Positions 28,717 through 38,500 of a stretch of DNA of 64,000 nucleotides are shown here, in pieces. The notes under the pieces are model-generated. The model saw nothing but the letters and a program-made list of their open reading frames with translations. It had not been told where the DNA came from and searched no databases. A program made the translations under genes and the position numbers. The stretch is from Putridiphycobacter sp965230485 (GTDB taxonomy: Bacteria > Bacteroidota > Bacteroidia > Flavobacteriales_D > Crocinitomicaceae): NCBI GenBank assembly GCA_965230485.1, contig CBDDLA010000001.1, positions 1,178,001 to 1,242,000 of the forward strand, read 5' to 3'. Positions within the stretch are counted from its first letter, which is position 1, and every line of letters starts with the position of its first letter.

Positions 28717-29268
28717 TTATTTAGAAGCGTTTGCTTCCTCAAACTTTCTAATAATATCTTCCATTGATAGTCCTACATTATCATATCTAACCCTGGCATC
28801 ATTAGCATATTGCGACTCAGGAAATTTTTCAAGAAATTCTTCGTAGTAAGATTTAGCTAAAGTGGTATCTCTTAAATCTAAATCTACGTGACTAGCCCTT
28901 GTAAAATACACTGTTTCAATATTATCATAATCTGGATATTTTTCAATGATTGTCGTTAATATATTAACCGACTTTTTTGTTTTACCTATATTCAAATAAA
29001 AATCACTTACTTGAAGCAAATAGGCAGGCGTCTTAGAATCATTAGGAAAATATCGCGAAAAATCCTGATACATTACTATAGCTTTTTTAATGTCTTTTTT
29101 TTCCGGAATACCTTCAGCCAAAGTACTATCTAGCGTTTTCAATTCAGTTAAAAACATTGCTGTATCTAAATCTCCATTATCCACTTTTTCCTCTTCGCTA
29201 GGTGCAGTATTACAGCTAATTATTGATGCGGCCAGAACGCCTAATAAAATTGTTTCTATTCTTTTCAT
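28717..29268 (-). CDS. TPR-like lipoprotein
   Basis: 183 residues with a lipoprotein signal (LLGVLAASIISC, Cys19). The mature part is helical with two to three TPR-like units: KKAIVMYQDFSRYFPND, TKKSVNILTTIIEKYPDY and AKSYYEEFLEKFPESQYANDAR, the last resembling the BamD/YfiO pattern. It probably acts as a periplasmic protein-binding scaffold; the precise partner is unknown. It begins directly after def (no gap) and ends 5 bases before the deacetylase gene, so these three form an operon. Confidence 0.8.
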   Translation of the reverse strand: MKRIETILLGVLAASIISCNTAPSEEEKVDNGDLDTAMFLTELKTLDSTLAEGIPEKKDIKKAIVMYQDFSRYFPNDSKTPAYLLQVSDFYLNIGKTKKSVNILTTIIEKYPDYDNIETVYFTRASHVDLDLRDTTLAKSYYEEFLEKFPESQYANDARVRYDNVGLSMEDIIRKFEEANASK

Positions 29269-29865
29269 TTATTTTCTTTTCTTGATTATCGGAAATTTCA
29301 TTCTATAGGATATTTCAATTTCTCCTTTCGAAATATTTGTTAGCTTTTTTTTAAGCATTTTCTTTTTAAGCGGTGATAAATGATCTGTAAACAGAACCCC
29401 TTCTATATGGTCATATTCATGTTGTATAATTCTTGCTGCGTAACCATCATACTCTTCTTCAAAGTAATCCCAATTTTCATCATAATAACTGATTTTTATA
29501 CGAGGTTTCCTGAATACGTCTTCACGAATTTTAGGAATACTTAAACATCCTTCAGCAAAAGCCCACTCATCTCCTTGTTCCTCCTCGATAATTGGGTTAA
29601 TAAATACTTTTTTAAAATCTTCTAACCCCTCAGCCATTGGATCAGGTTCTTCACCCTCTTCTACTTCAGCAAATGGTGAGGCATCTACAATAAAAATTCT
29701 AATCCCTTTATTAATTTGAGGTGCAGCTAAACCAACACCACTAGCAGCATACATGGTTTCAAACATGTTATTGAGCAATTCTTTTAAATGAGGATAATCT
29801 TCATCTATTTCTTCTGCCTCCTTTTTAAGTATAGGATCACCATAAGCTACAATTGGTAAAATCAT
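29269..29865 (-). CDS. def: peptide deformylase
   Basis: 198 residues. It removes the formyl group from the N-terminal Met of new proteins. All three family motifs are intact: GVGLAAPQ (43-50), EGCLS with metal ligand Cys107, and QHEYDH with His149, Glu150 and His153. An acidic insertion at about residues 66-83 (EVEEGEEPDPMAEGLEDF) separates the first two motifs, which I recall as usual in Bacteroidota enzymes. The stop abuts the next start, pointing to coupled translation. Confidence 0.96.
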   Translation of the reverse strand: MILPIVAYGDPILKKEAEEIDEDYPHLKELLNNMFETMYAASGVGLAAPQINKGIRIFIVDASPFAEVEEGEEPDPMAEGLEDFKKVFINPIIEEEQGDEWAFAEGCLSIPKIREDVFRKPRIKISYYDENWDYFEEEYDGYAARIIQHEYDHIEGVLFTDHLSPLKKKMLKKKLTNISKGEIEISYRMKFPIIKKRK

Positions 29866-29882
29866 TCCAAAATTATTTTTTA

Positions 29883-29890
29883 CAAAATTA
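29883..29890 (-). promoter_or_regulatory. -7 promoter box for def operon
   Basis: The minus strand reads TAATTTTG, an exact TAnnTTTG match, 17 bases before the def ATG. The expected -33 position reads GTCT, so only half of the promoter is supported. A 9-bp AT-rich inverted repeat (AATCTAAAA-GCAA-TTTTAGATT) lies just upstream at 29922-29943. Confidence 0.4.
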
Positions 29891-30046
29891 ATTGATTTCT
29901 GATTAATTAAGACATAGTTTTAATCTAAAAGCAATTTTAGATTGAGTTAAATGATAAAGCACCTAATTTATTGATCAAACTGTAGCTATTTTCGTGATGT
30001 TGTCTCGGATTTTAATTATTGCATCATTAATAACAATAGTAAAAAC

Positions 30047-30982
30047 TCAAAATAAAGGCTTAACATAGATAGAATGATGGATGTTGAGTAATGATGGATG
30101 ATAAATATGTATTGTCTTTTTACCATACTTTATTAAATGATCAAAGTACCAACCTTTATTAACTACTTTTTCTAGCGTAATATTTAACTTTATTGGAAAA
30201 GATTCATCTGGAACCAGTGAAAAGTTGTGTGGCCGAAAAGAAATATATTTTCCTTTAAATAGAACCGTATTAATCACACCAAAAAAGCCGGCTTCCTTTT
30301 TATTTTGAGGATAGTTATAGAAAGAAACTGGTGTATCTATTCTCATTTTCTTTCCATTATTAAGAAAAAGTACTTTTTCTCCCCAACGCATGGTTTCCTC
30401 GCCATTATGAGAAACCATAATCAATGTAATTTGGTGACGACTGATATACTCATCTATATAATTTTCAATTTTTTGCCTTAAAAAATAATCGAGCTGATTA
30501 AAAGGTTCATCAAGAAGCAACAAGTCTGGCTCGTCAGCCAAAGCACGGGCAATTGCTAAGCGCTGTTTTTGCCCTCCAGATAATTGGTGCGCTAACTGAT
30601 TTTTATATTTATAGAGACCCGTTACTTTAAGTAATTCTTCTATTCTAAAAATTATATATTCTTTATTATATTGCAGTAAGCGCAAACGAATATTTTCTTC
30701 GACGGAATGAAAATTATCCAAACCAAAATCTTGATTAACTAGTTTTATTTTTGGATGCCCTGGTACCAATTGCTCATCAGGTCCTTTCACCTTCTCATTA
30801 TTGAACCAAATACTACCTTCACTAGCTTGTATCAGACCTGAAATTGTTTTTAATAGCGTTGTTTTACCACAACCGCTTTCTCCAACAATAACCAGCCGTT
30901 CTCCCCTAGCCACATTGAATGTAATTCCTTTCAGGACTGTCTTGCTACTAAAACTAACTTTGATATTTTTTACTGAAAGCAT
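30047..30982 (-). CDS. ABC transporter ATP-binding protein (CysA/PotA-like) without adjacent permease
   Basis: 311 residues. Walker A is GESGCGKT (34-41), the signature LSGGQKQR is at 134-141, Walker B is LLLLDEP (154-160) and the H-loop is VSHNGEE. After about residue 210 a TOBE-like beta extension (FFGVINTVLFKGKYISFRPHNF) follows, as in importer ATPases for sulfate, iron or polyamines. No permease or binding-protein gene lies nearby. The ATG shares a base with the stop of the PhoX-like gene (TAATG), so the two are translationally coupled. It may serve a permease encoded elsewhere; the substrate is unknown. Confidence 0.9.
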   Translation of the reverse strand: MLSVKNIKVSFSSKTVLKGITFNVARGERLVIVGESGCGKTTLLKTISGLIQASEGSIWFNNEKVKGPDEQLVPGHPKIKLVNQDFGLDNFHSVEENIRLRLLQYNKEYIIFRIEELLKVTGLYKYKNQLAHQLSGGQKQRLAIARALADEPDLLLLDEPFNQLDYFLRQKIENYIDEYISRHQITLIMVSHNGEETMRWGEKVLFLNNGKKMRIDTPVSFYNYPQNKKEAGFFGVINTVLFKGKYISFRPHNFSLVPDESFPIKLNITLEKVVNKGWYFDHLIKYGKKTIHIYHPSLLNIHHSIYVKPLF

Positions 30983-32484
30983 TAAAAACCACTTACAATA
31001 ATTGTACAGGATTTATTAAAAGGTGCAGGGTTTCGAGCATCAGGATGCTGAATATTCATAATCATATGCTTTCCATCTGGCGTAAAAACAACGCCCGTTG
31101 TTTCACTATTTCTAGGTGCAATTGCAAATCGCTCCAAATCATTAACGGTAGGATTCTCAATTGATAAATCTAAGAAATACAATTCGTTTTGATAATGACT
31201 TGGGTTTTCTCCTGACCTACCTCTATCATTACCAATTAAATCTTCACTAATCACCAAATAAGTTCTACCCTTTATAGTAACGACGGTATTACAATCAGGG
31301 TTAGAAAATACACCTTCATTATCACCTATAACACCTCCTTCCAAATACACAGACATTTTATTCATTTTTGGATCAAACACAAGAATACGTCCGTAAGGAT
31401 CATCAAAATCCTCATTTCCTATGTCTTTCCTGAGATAATTTATGGCATAAGAAGAAAAACGCCCGCCTTTACCAGATGATTGAGTAAGGTTATAATTATC
31501 CTCTCCTGTTTCAGAAATATATATCTTTCCTTCATGTTCTACGATCCATTCGTGACGAACATACATGGTAGCACCAGCTTTAAGGGCAACATTTCTAATA
31601 TCCAGCCAAGATGAAGTATCATTTGGTAATTCTAACCATCTTCCAATTCCACTAGAATCAACTTCTTGAAATGCATATAATTTACCCAAATTATAATTAA
31701 AGGGGAGCTCAGGTATAAATTTAAAAAAAACACCAGGATTCATATCATCTGACATATATACAGTCTTTCCATCAGCTGTAAAATGAATATCCTCATGTAC
31801 AAACTTTCCCATTTGATAATGTTTTTTTACTGCCTTGCGGGTCGCTGGATCAACCTCTACAATGAAGCCCATATTTTGGAATGCAGGTCTGCCGTTAACC
31901 CATGAAGTATCTCTTAATCCACTTCCATTCATATATAAGTAATCCGTATTATGGCTCCATGATTCCTCACAAGTATATATTCTACCATTAGGGCCTATGC
32001 TGCCCCCACAATTTCTATTGGTATAACTAACACCAGAAAAATCAACATGTTCATAATTCGAAATAACCTTCCAAACAGAGTCTGTTAACTCTATTTCGAA
32101 CATGGTTGCGCCACCACCATCTCCCAGTCCATCATCCTTATATTTAGTCTCATGGCTAATATATACCCAACCTTTTGTATTAGGGCTTAATGAATCAGGT
32201 ATAAAAATAGATAAATCGTGATTCCCTTTAGCCGGAAATCTTTTTCCATCCTTTCTTGTCACAAGATCTTTTTCAGAAAACAAAACTTGATAAGTATAAC
32301 CTTCTGGTAACAAAATACCATTTGAATTAAAATTTGATTCTATGGCTTTAAATAAAGGAGTGGTATCAATTTCGATATCAATAATTAGTGAATCTTGATG
32401 CGACTCTAAAGCCAGACTATCATTTTTGTCACTACCACAAGAAAATAGTGACAAACCAAAGCAAAAAAACAAAAATGATCTCAT
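30982..32484 (-). CDS. PhoX-like (DUF839) phosphatase lipoprotein
   Basis: 500 residues with a lipoprotein signal (LFFCFGLSLFSC, Cys16). The DUF839/PhoX beta-propeller is recognised by NHDLSIFIPD, the stretch CGGSIGPNGRIYTCEESW (Cys and Glu-Glu as in the iron/calcium site of PhoX), HEDIHFTADGKTVYMSDD and the C-terminal TGVVFTPDGKHMIMNIQHP. PhoX enzymes release phosphate from organic esters in the periplasm using Fe and Ca. PhoX proteins usually leave by Tat; this one is a predicted lipoprotein with no twin arginine. A good promoter precedes it, and its stop overlaps the ABC ATPase start. Confidence 0.82.
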   Translation of the reverse strand: MRSFLFFCFGLSLFSCGSDKNDSLALESHQDSLIIDIEIDTTPLFKAIESNFNSNGILLPEGYTYQVLFSEKDLVTRKDGKRFPAKGNHDLSIFIPDSLSPNTKGWVYISHETKYKDDGLGDGGGATMFEIELTDSVWKVISNYEHVDFSGVSYTNRNCGGSIGPNGRIYTCEESWSHNTDYLYMNGSGLRDTSWVNGRPAFQNMGFIVEVDPATRKAVKKHYQMGKFVHEDIHFTADGKTVYMSDDMNPGVFFKFIPELPFNYNLGKLYAFQEVDSSGIGRWLELPNDTSSWLDIRNVALKAGATMYVRHEWIVEHEGKIYISETGEDNYNLTQSSGKGGRFSSYAINYLRKDIGNEDFDDPYGRILVFDPKMNKMSVYLEGGVIGDNEGVFSNPDCNTVVTIKGRTYLVISEDLIGNDRGRSGENPSHYQNELYFLDLSIENPTVNDLERFAIAPRNSETTGVVFTPDGKHMIMNIQHPDARNPAPFNKSCTIIVSGF

Positions 32485-32500
32485 AGTAGAAATTATACCA

Positions 32501-32529
32501 CAAATTTATAGTATAATTATAAAAAACAA
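32501..32529 (-). promoter_or_regulatory. promoter of the PhoX-like/ABC ATPase operon
   Basis: Reading the minus strand, TTG (32529-32527) is followed after 18 bases by TAAATTTG (32508-32501), an exact Bacteroidota -7 box, 16 bases from the ATG. The surrounding gap is AT-rich with TTATAGT/ACTATAA repeats. Confidence 0.6.
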
Positions 32530-32536
32530 CTATAAT

Positions 32537-33259
32537 TTATAAGCTAAACTGATCCTTAAATTTAATGGCTTGACGGCGCGAGATATCTATTTTTGTTCCA
32601 CAATCCATCTCTATTTGAAGACTGCCATTAAACCATGTTTCAATATTGATTATCCGATTAAGGTTAACAAGGTATTTTCTATTTGCTCTAAAAAATAAGT
32701 TTGAATCAATACGCTCTCCTAAACTATTAAGCGACCTTAATATTAATGGATGAAAATTTTGAAAAAAGACTTTAACATAATTACCGTCGGATTCAAAATA
32801 TCTAATTTCTTCAATATTTACAAACCATACTTTGTCCCCATCTTTTATTAAAATTTTGTCGCCCTTTTCAAGCTGCTTTGCTTTAATAACCGCTTCAGGA
32901 ATTTTATGTTCTTCTTCGATTCTAGCTATAACTTCTGACAGACGATCTTCATCTAAGGGTTTCAATAAATAATCGTATGCATTGAGTTCAAACGCCTTGA
33001 TTGCAAATTCATCATATGCCGTGACAAAAACAGTCCTAGGTGGGTTATCAAGGCGTTCAATGAGTTCTAACCCGGTTTCACCAGGCATTTGAATATCAAT
33101 AAAGACTAAATCGGGTTCTTGCTCCAAAATACCCTTCTCAGTTTCTTTAGCATTTTTATATTCACCAACAATTTCAATACTTTCAAAATTACTCAAAAGT
33201 GATTTAAATGCTTCACGCGCTAGTCGTTCATCATCTACAATTATTGTTTTAATCTTCAT
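32537..33259 (-). CDS. LytTR-family response regulator
   Basis: 240 residues from the ATG at 33259 (a GTG three codons earlier is also in frame). The receiver domain (IIVDDERLAREAF; phosphoacceptor Asp55 in LVFIDIQMPG; Thr in VFVTAYDEFA; Lys in DYLLKPLDEDR) is followed by a LytTR DNA-binding domain from about residue 140 (YFESDGNYVKVFF, FFRANRKYLVNLNRI). Its gene overlaps the end of the histidine-kinase gene by 11 bases, so the two are a cognate pair. Direct targets are unknown; this type often controls neighbouring surface or transport genes. Confidence 0.95.
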   Translation of the reverse strand: MKIKTIIVDDERLAREAFKSLLSNFESIEIVGEYKNAKETEKGILEQEPDLVFIDIQMPGETGLELIERLDNPPRTVFVTAYDEFAIKAFELNAYDYLLKPLDEDRLSEVIARIEEEHKIPEAVIKAKQLEKGDKILIKDGDKVWFVNIEEIRYFESDGNYVKVFFQNFHPLILRSLNSLGERIDSNLFFRANRKYLVNLNRIINIETWFNGSLQIEMDCGTKIDISRRQAIKFKDQFSL

Positions 33260-34322
33260 GTTCTGCACTTATTTTTTGAACAATAATAACAGCATGAACC
33301 AAACCTTCACTTTCAAATAAGTTAAAATCGGCTTCCTTACCATAAATAATCGACAGCCTTTTCTTCGTGTTTTCAATTCCTATGCCCTTGCTTTTGTCCA
33401 AGTCTGATAATGAACCTGAGTTACTAACTCTTATTTTTAGTTTTTCATTTTCCGGTTTAACTTCTATTTCTAGATGCCCTCCATCCACAATTTTCGAGAG
33501 CCCATGTTTTATTGCATTTTCAGCAATCGTTTGAATCATTAATGGCGGAATTTTATATTGTAACGTACTTTCATCAACTTTGTAGGATAATCTGATATGG
33601 TTTTCGAATCTAATTTTTTCAATATCTAAGTACGTTTTTACTAATTCCAGCTCTTTTTCAAGGGATATTAGTCTGTTTTTACCGAGTTGAATGGAATTGC
33701 GTAACAAGTTTGATAATTTGGTAATAGCAACCTTTGATTCATCTTTATCAATTTCAACTAACGCTTTGATAGAATTAAGGGAATTAAATAAAAAATGAGG
33801 ATTAATCTGAGCCCTTAAATTTTTTAATTCTATTTCATTTCTTGAAGCCTCAAATTGAAGATTTTTAATTTCTTGTTGTCGAGATTTTTCGATAAATAAG
33901 TAAGCGTAGTAAATACCAAACCATAGCGAAAAAACAATGAAGCTGAAAAATACACTAAACGTAAAGTTAGTTCCAAAATAGTTGACCTCAAAGGTATAGA
34001 AGTCGGGTTTTACTAAATAAATACAATATAAATTCTGAAGGGTTTCGAAAAGTAAAGCAATACCTACTGCACTAAATACAGTAAAAACCATAATCTTCCA
34101 CACTGCTTTATCAATCCAATTAAACTTAAGAATAACAAAACGCAGTAAATGGGCACAAATAACGTATAGAATAACTGTAAACAAGTAATAAAGCACCAAC
34201 TTTTTAGTAAGTATCACATTTTCGCTAATATATGATAAACCAAAAATAATTAAGACATAGGCTCCCCAGCCTACAAACTGAATAAGCCAATAAAATCTAT
34301 TACTTCGCAACGCTTTCTCCAT
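33249..34322 (-). CDS. LytS-type sensor histidine kinase
   Basis: 357 residues. Four membrane helices (about 11-32, 41-65, 75-97 and 120-144) form a sensor with little outside the membrane. They are followed by a short coiled coil and the His_kinase (PF06580) box RAQINPHFLFNSLNSIK with phosphorylated His176. An HATPase domain carries IPPLMIQTIAENAIKHGL and KGIGIENTKKRL. It phosphorylates the LytTR regulator encoded directly after it, with an 11-base gene overlap. The stimulus is not evident from the sequence. Confidence 0.94.
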   Translation of the reverse strand: MEKALRSNRFYWLIQFVGWGAYVLIIFGLSYISENVILTKKLVLYYLFTVILYVICAHLLRFVILKFNWIDKAVWKIMVFTVFSAVGIALLFETLQNLYCIYLVKPDFYTFEVNYFGTNFTFSVFFSFIVFSLWFGIYYAYLFIEKSRQQEIKNLQFEASRNEIELKNLRAQINPHFLFNSLNSIKALVEIDKDESKVAITKLSNLLRNSIQLGKNRLISLEKELELVKTYLDIEKIRFENHIRLSYKVDESTLQYKIPPLMIQTIAENAIKHGLSKIVDGGHLEIEVKPENEKLKIRVSNSGSLSDLDKSKGIGIENTKKRLSIIYGKEADFNLFESEGLVHAVIIVQKISAEHED

Positions 34323-34418
34323 TAACCAAATTTAAGATTAAAATAGGAACTTGCTAAGAAATTTAAAATGACGGTAAAAAAAAGACTTAATTGTCGTGTA
34401 GGTTATTTTAACGGTCGA

Positions 34419-35519
34419 TTATACATTAAATCTAAAATGCATGATATCACCATCTTTAACAATATAGGTTTTTCCTTCAACTCCAAGTTTACCCGCCTCT
34501 TTAATTGCAGTTTCAGATTTATAATTTATGTAATCGTCATACTTTATGACTTCAGCTCTAATAAAGCCCTTTTCAAAGTCAGTATGAATTACTCCTGCGG
34601 CTTGAGGAGCAGTAGCTCCCACCTCTACAGTCCAGGCTCTGACTTCTTTTTCTCCGCAGGTAAAATAGGTTTGTAAATTCAACAAAGCATAAGCAGAACG
34701 AATCAACTTATTCACACCTGGCTCTTCTAATCCAATCTCTTGCAAAAACATTTCCCTTTCCTCAAAATCATCTAACTCTGCAATTTCTGATTCTATTTGA
34801 GTACCAATAACTAATACCTCAGCATTTTCATTGGCTACTTCAGCTTTAACCTTATCGGAATAAGCATTACCTTTACTAGCGCTGGCTTCATCAACGTTGC
34901 ATAAATACAAAACTGGCTTTGCAGTTATTAAATGTAACTGATTTAGTATTCTTTCTTCATCTTCATTTTCAGGCTCATAAACTCGAACAGATTTACCTTC
35001 CTCAAGGATCGCCTTTAACTTCTCTAAAAGTTGATGTTCTTTTAAAACTTCTTTATCTCCTGTTTTAACAGCTCTTACTGTTGCCGATATTCTTTTTTCA
35101 ACTGTATCAAGGTCTTTTAACTGTAATTCAAAATCAATGACTTCTTTATCTCTAATAGGATCAACGGATCCATCAACATGTACAATGTTATCATTGTCAA
35201 AACACCTCAAAACATGAATAATTGCATCAGTTTCTCTAATATTGCCTAAAAATTGATTACCTAATCCTTCTCCTTTATGCGCCCCCTTTACTAGACCGGC
35301 TATGTCAACAATTTCGATTGTTGTCGGAACCACTCTTTCTGGGTTTACTATCTTTTCAAGTTCTGTCAATCTATTGTCAGGAACCGTAATGGTTCCAACA
35401 TTAGGTTCAATTGTACAAAATGGAAAATTAGCTGATTGAGCGCGTGCATTACTCAAGCAATTAAACAAAGTTGATTTTCCAACATTTGGTAACCCAACAA
35501 TTCCGCATTTTAATGCCAT
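34419..35519 (-). CDS. ychF: redox-regulated ATPase YchF (Obg-like ATPase)
   Basis: 366 residues from the ATG at 35519 (MALKCGIVG); an upstream in-frame start adds 13 residues that the family lacks. The P-loop GLPNVGKST, switch DIAGLVKGAHKGEGLG and the ATP-favouring NVDE segment are present, ending in the TGS-like domain KYDDYINYKSE. YchF/OLA1 is a universal ATPase that binds ribosomes and affects translation and oxidative-stress responses. It lies 96 bases upstream of the histidine-kinase gene on the same strand. Confidence 0.97.
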   Translation of the reverse strand: MALKCGIVGLPNVGKSTLFNCLSNARAQSANFPFCTIEPNVGTITVPDNRLTELEKIVNPERVVPTTIEIVDIAGLVKGAHKGEGLGNQFLGNIRETDAIIHVLRCFDNDNIVHVDGSVDPIRDKEVIDFELQLKDLDTVEKRISATVRAVKTGDKEVLKEHQLLEKLKAILEEGKSVRVYEPENEDEERILNQLHLITAKPVLYLCNVDEASASKGNAYSDKVKAEVANENAEVLVIGTQIESEIAELDDFEEREMFLQEIGLEEPGVNKLIRSAYALLNLQTYFTCGEKEVRAWTVEVGATAPQAAGVIHTDFEKGFIRAEVIKYDDYINYKSETAIKEAGKLGVEGKTYIVKDGDIMHFRFNV

Positions 35520-35596
35520 AAAAAAAATTTTAGCAAAGATATTCATTTTGCCGGGCAAACAAATAAATATTAAAGAGATTTAGCAGAGTGTTAGGT

Positions 35597-38500
35597 CTAC
35601 TTATTTCGTAAAAGGGTTATGGTACCTTCACCACTATATTCAGTTCCATTTGATGATGTTCCTGAATAGGTATAAAAATAAACACCATCAGAACATGCCT
35701 CGCTAGTGGTCATGTGCGAACCATCCCACTTTTCAGAAATGTCATTAAATTCGAAAACAGGAACCCCATATCGATTAAATATTGTGGCATTAAACTGAGT
35801 GACCCCCATATTAGGGAAAAAGAATGCTTCATTAGGTTTATCACCAGGTGTAAATACATTAGGCAAAATCAATTCAGGTTCAACCCTTGAAATAATTTCG
35901 ACACAAGCTGTATCAACACAATCATTAAAATTTCTGACTGAAATACACGCAATGAAGCTCTGCTCTCCTGTATATACAGTATCTGGTCTCGTCAATGAAT
36001 CAGTTGTAAAAAACCAATTTGCATTACCATTTAATGGGTCTCGATCAAATGTCCAATCAAAAATCACATCAGTTGATGCATCATTTGGATCGTAATAACC
36101 AGTTGATGTATTGGTAAATCTTACATTTAAAGGTTCTGTTCCCTCATATAATTCAGGGCCTTCAAAGTCGTCAGAAGAAACTGTAAAACCAGCTTCAGGA
36201 TTAATAGAGTCTAAAAATACATCTTTTGTTGCTTCACATCCATTGGCGTCAGTAACAAGGATATTATATGGTCCTGGATTTCTTGAAGGCCAGGTAACAA
36301 GTTCTGACGTATTTCCAGTATTTAATTCCGTTAATAGATATTTTGGGCTACCTGTTCCTCCTGATGCCGAAACACTGATGATTCCCTTTCCATTTTGAAT
36401 ACTATTCAAACGGCAGAATGATTTAAATAACTCCACATTATCAATGTATAAACTGTCTGGTGAGTCAATATAAAACAACCAGCTCTCTTCACAACCATTC
36501 TGATCTACAACCTGAAGGTTATACTCACCTGAGGGTAAATTACTAATCATTGGTGTTGATGGAAGTTGAACCGTTGATCCTGGCACATCCCAACTGTAAA
36601 AAAATGGTTCAACCGCATTGACTATTCCGATTGTAGAAATAAACCCTGAACTATCACCATAACATTTCACAAAGTCAGTTTGTGTGAATAAACCCTGAAT
36701 AGGCGGCGGTTGTTCAACAATTTGACTAATACTGGCTTCGCATCCATTATCATCAGTTAAGGTTATAAAATAGTTTCCGGCTATTAAATTAGTTGCTGAT
36801 GAAATGACACTAGGCACGGTAACCGGACCAGACCAACTGAAAACACTGGAGTTACTGACCGTTCCACCATTATATCCTAAATTAATTGATCCGTCAGCTT
36901 TGTCAGTACAGGAAGGATTCCCAACGGCATCCACATAAAGCGTTAATGTATCTGGCGTGCCAATCTCAAAACTCAAACTACTTGCACATCCGTTGGCATC
37001 TGTTACCGTGACGAGCCAAGTACCAGTTTCAAGCATATTATTCGTGGTAAACGTTGGTGGTCCTACAGAAGAAACCCCTGTTGGAACGAATGTCCATTCA
37101 ATGCCCGCTATAGCAACATTATCCGGTAAACCATTTGCGCCAATAGTGTATGCATTGATGGTTACTGAACCATTATTATCCCCATAACACAGCACATCCG
37201 TAATTGACTCTAATTCTATCACAACATCATGCCCTACTGAGGTCACTGTAGCAGACGAATCTGAATAACAACCGAGTTGGTCAATTAACCTAATAAATAC
37301 AACTGACCCAACCTGAGCAGCAGCAGTATCGAATGGTACGGTAACCGTTTCACTAACACCATTCATTATAATACTACCTAATCCTCCATTTCCAGAGCCA
37401 ACTAAGCCCTGAACCCTAACTTCACCATTACCAGTGCCTGGACAATCAGGACCTGGTAAAACATTGATGTCAGCAAATTGCGGTGTTATAAATTGTCCAC
37501 TTACCTGACCCGTACAGCCATCTTGATTGGTTACTAAAATACTGTAGGTTTGATTATGTGTTAAACTTTCTAACTGCGCTAAAGATGGCGTTGCAACAAC
37601 ATTCGTGAGCAGATTACCGCTTCCAGTATTTGTAATATTATAGGTTCCATCTACAGGGAAACTAAAGTCTATGCCATTATCAAGCCCTGTACAATTCACC
37701 TCAGGTATTGGGGTCAAATCACAAGTATAAGTCACCTCAATTGGATCTCCTAATATAAAACAATCCCCAGGACCTGTAAGAAAATGAGCCCAAGGGCTTA
37801 GTGATAAACCAGTAAAATTTAATCTATTATGTACAACAATTGGCACAAAATAATAAGTCCCACAGGGCAAGCTGTCAGTGAATTGGCTGCTACTAAAAGG
37901 ACTTAGAGAATCGTTGATATCAAACAGTGAGTCATCTAATACGGAAAGGAATCCCTTATCAATAAATGCAGGATCATCAATAGGGTTATTTGTTGTTGGT
38001 AATGCAGTATAGACTAAAAAAATCAATTCAGAAATATAAGTGTAGCCATTGTTACTACCGATAATAGTATCATTAGATAAAACATAATTATTATTAGATC
38101 TTATCTCATAGCTATCTCCTTTACACAAAACGATTGGTCCGTTGACTACTGAATTATTCTTGAGCAATGAAAATGTGCCAACCGAGACGTCACACGGCGG
38201 AATGATATTACAATTAGTTGAACCAGTCCCTCCAGTTTGTGTTAACGTAATATCTTGAACAGTGTTGGCATAATTAGTGATTAACATGATATATACATCA
38301 CCAACCACCGCATTGGGAATGGAAGGTGTTTCCATATTGGTCGGAGAAAAACTACAATCGACTATCGGGCTATTGGTTGGATCACCTAATGAACCACAAT
38401 TACTTTGCGCTACCGCTAGGCTTGAAAACGGACCATAAATGATGAAATCAATGTCACTACCTGCAGATAGTGACATATCAATATTACCGTTTGTTGCAAC

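Noticed and set aside
29922..29943. 9-bp AT-rich inverted repeat upstream of def
   Set aside because: It is short and AT-only except for the loop, with no T run; such repeats occur by chance in AT-rich DNA.
35520..35558. Longer ychF start adding 13 residues
   Set aside because: YchF proteins start with MALKCGIVG-like sequence; the extra segment has no match to the family.
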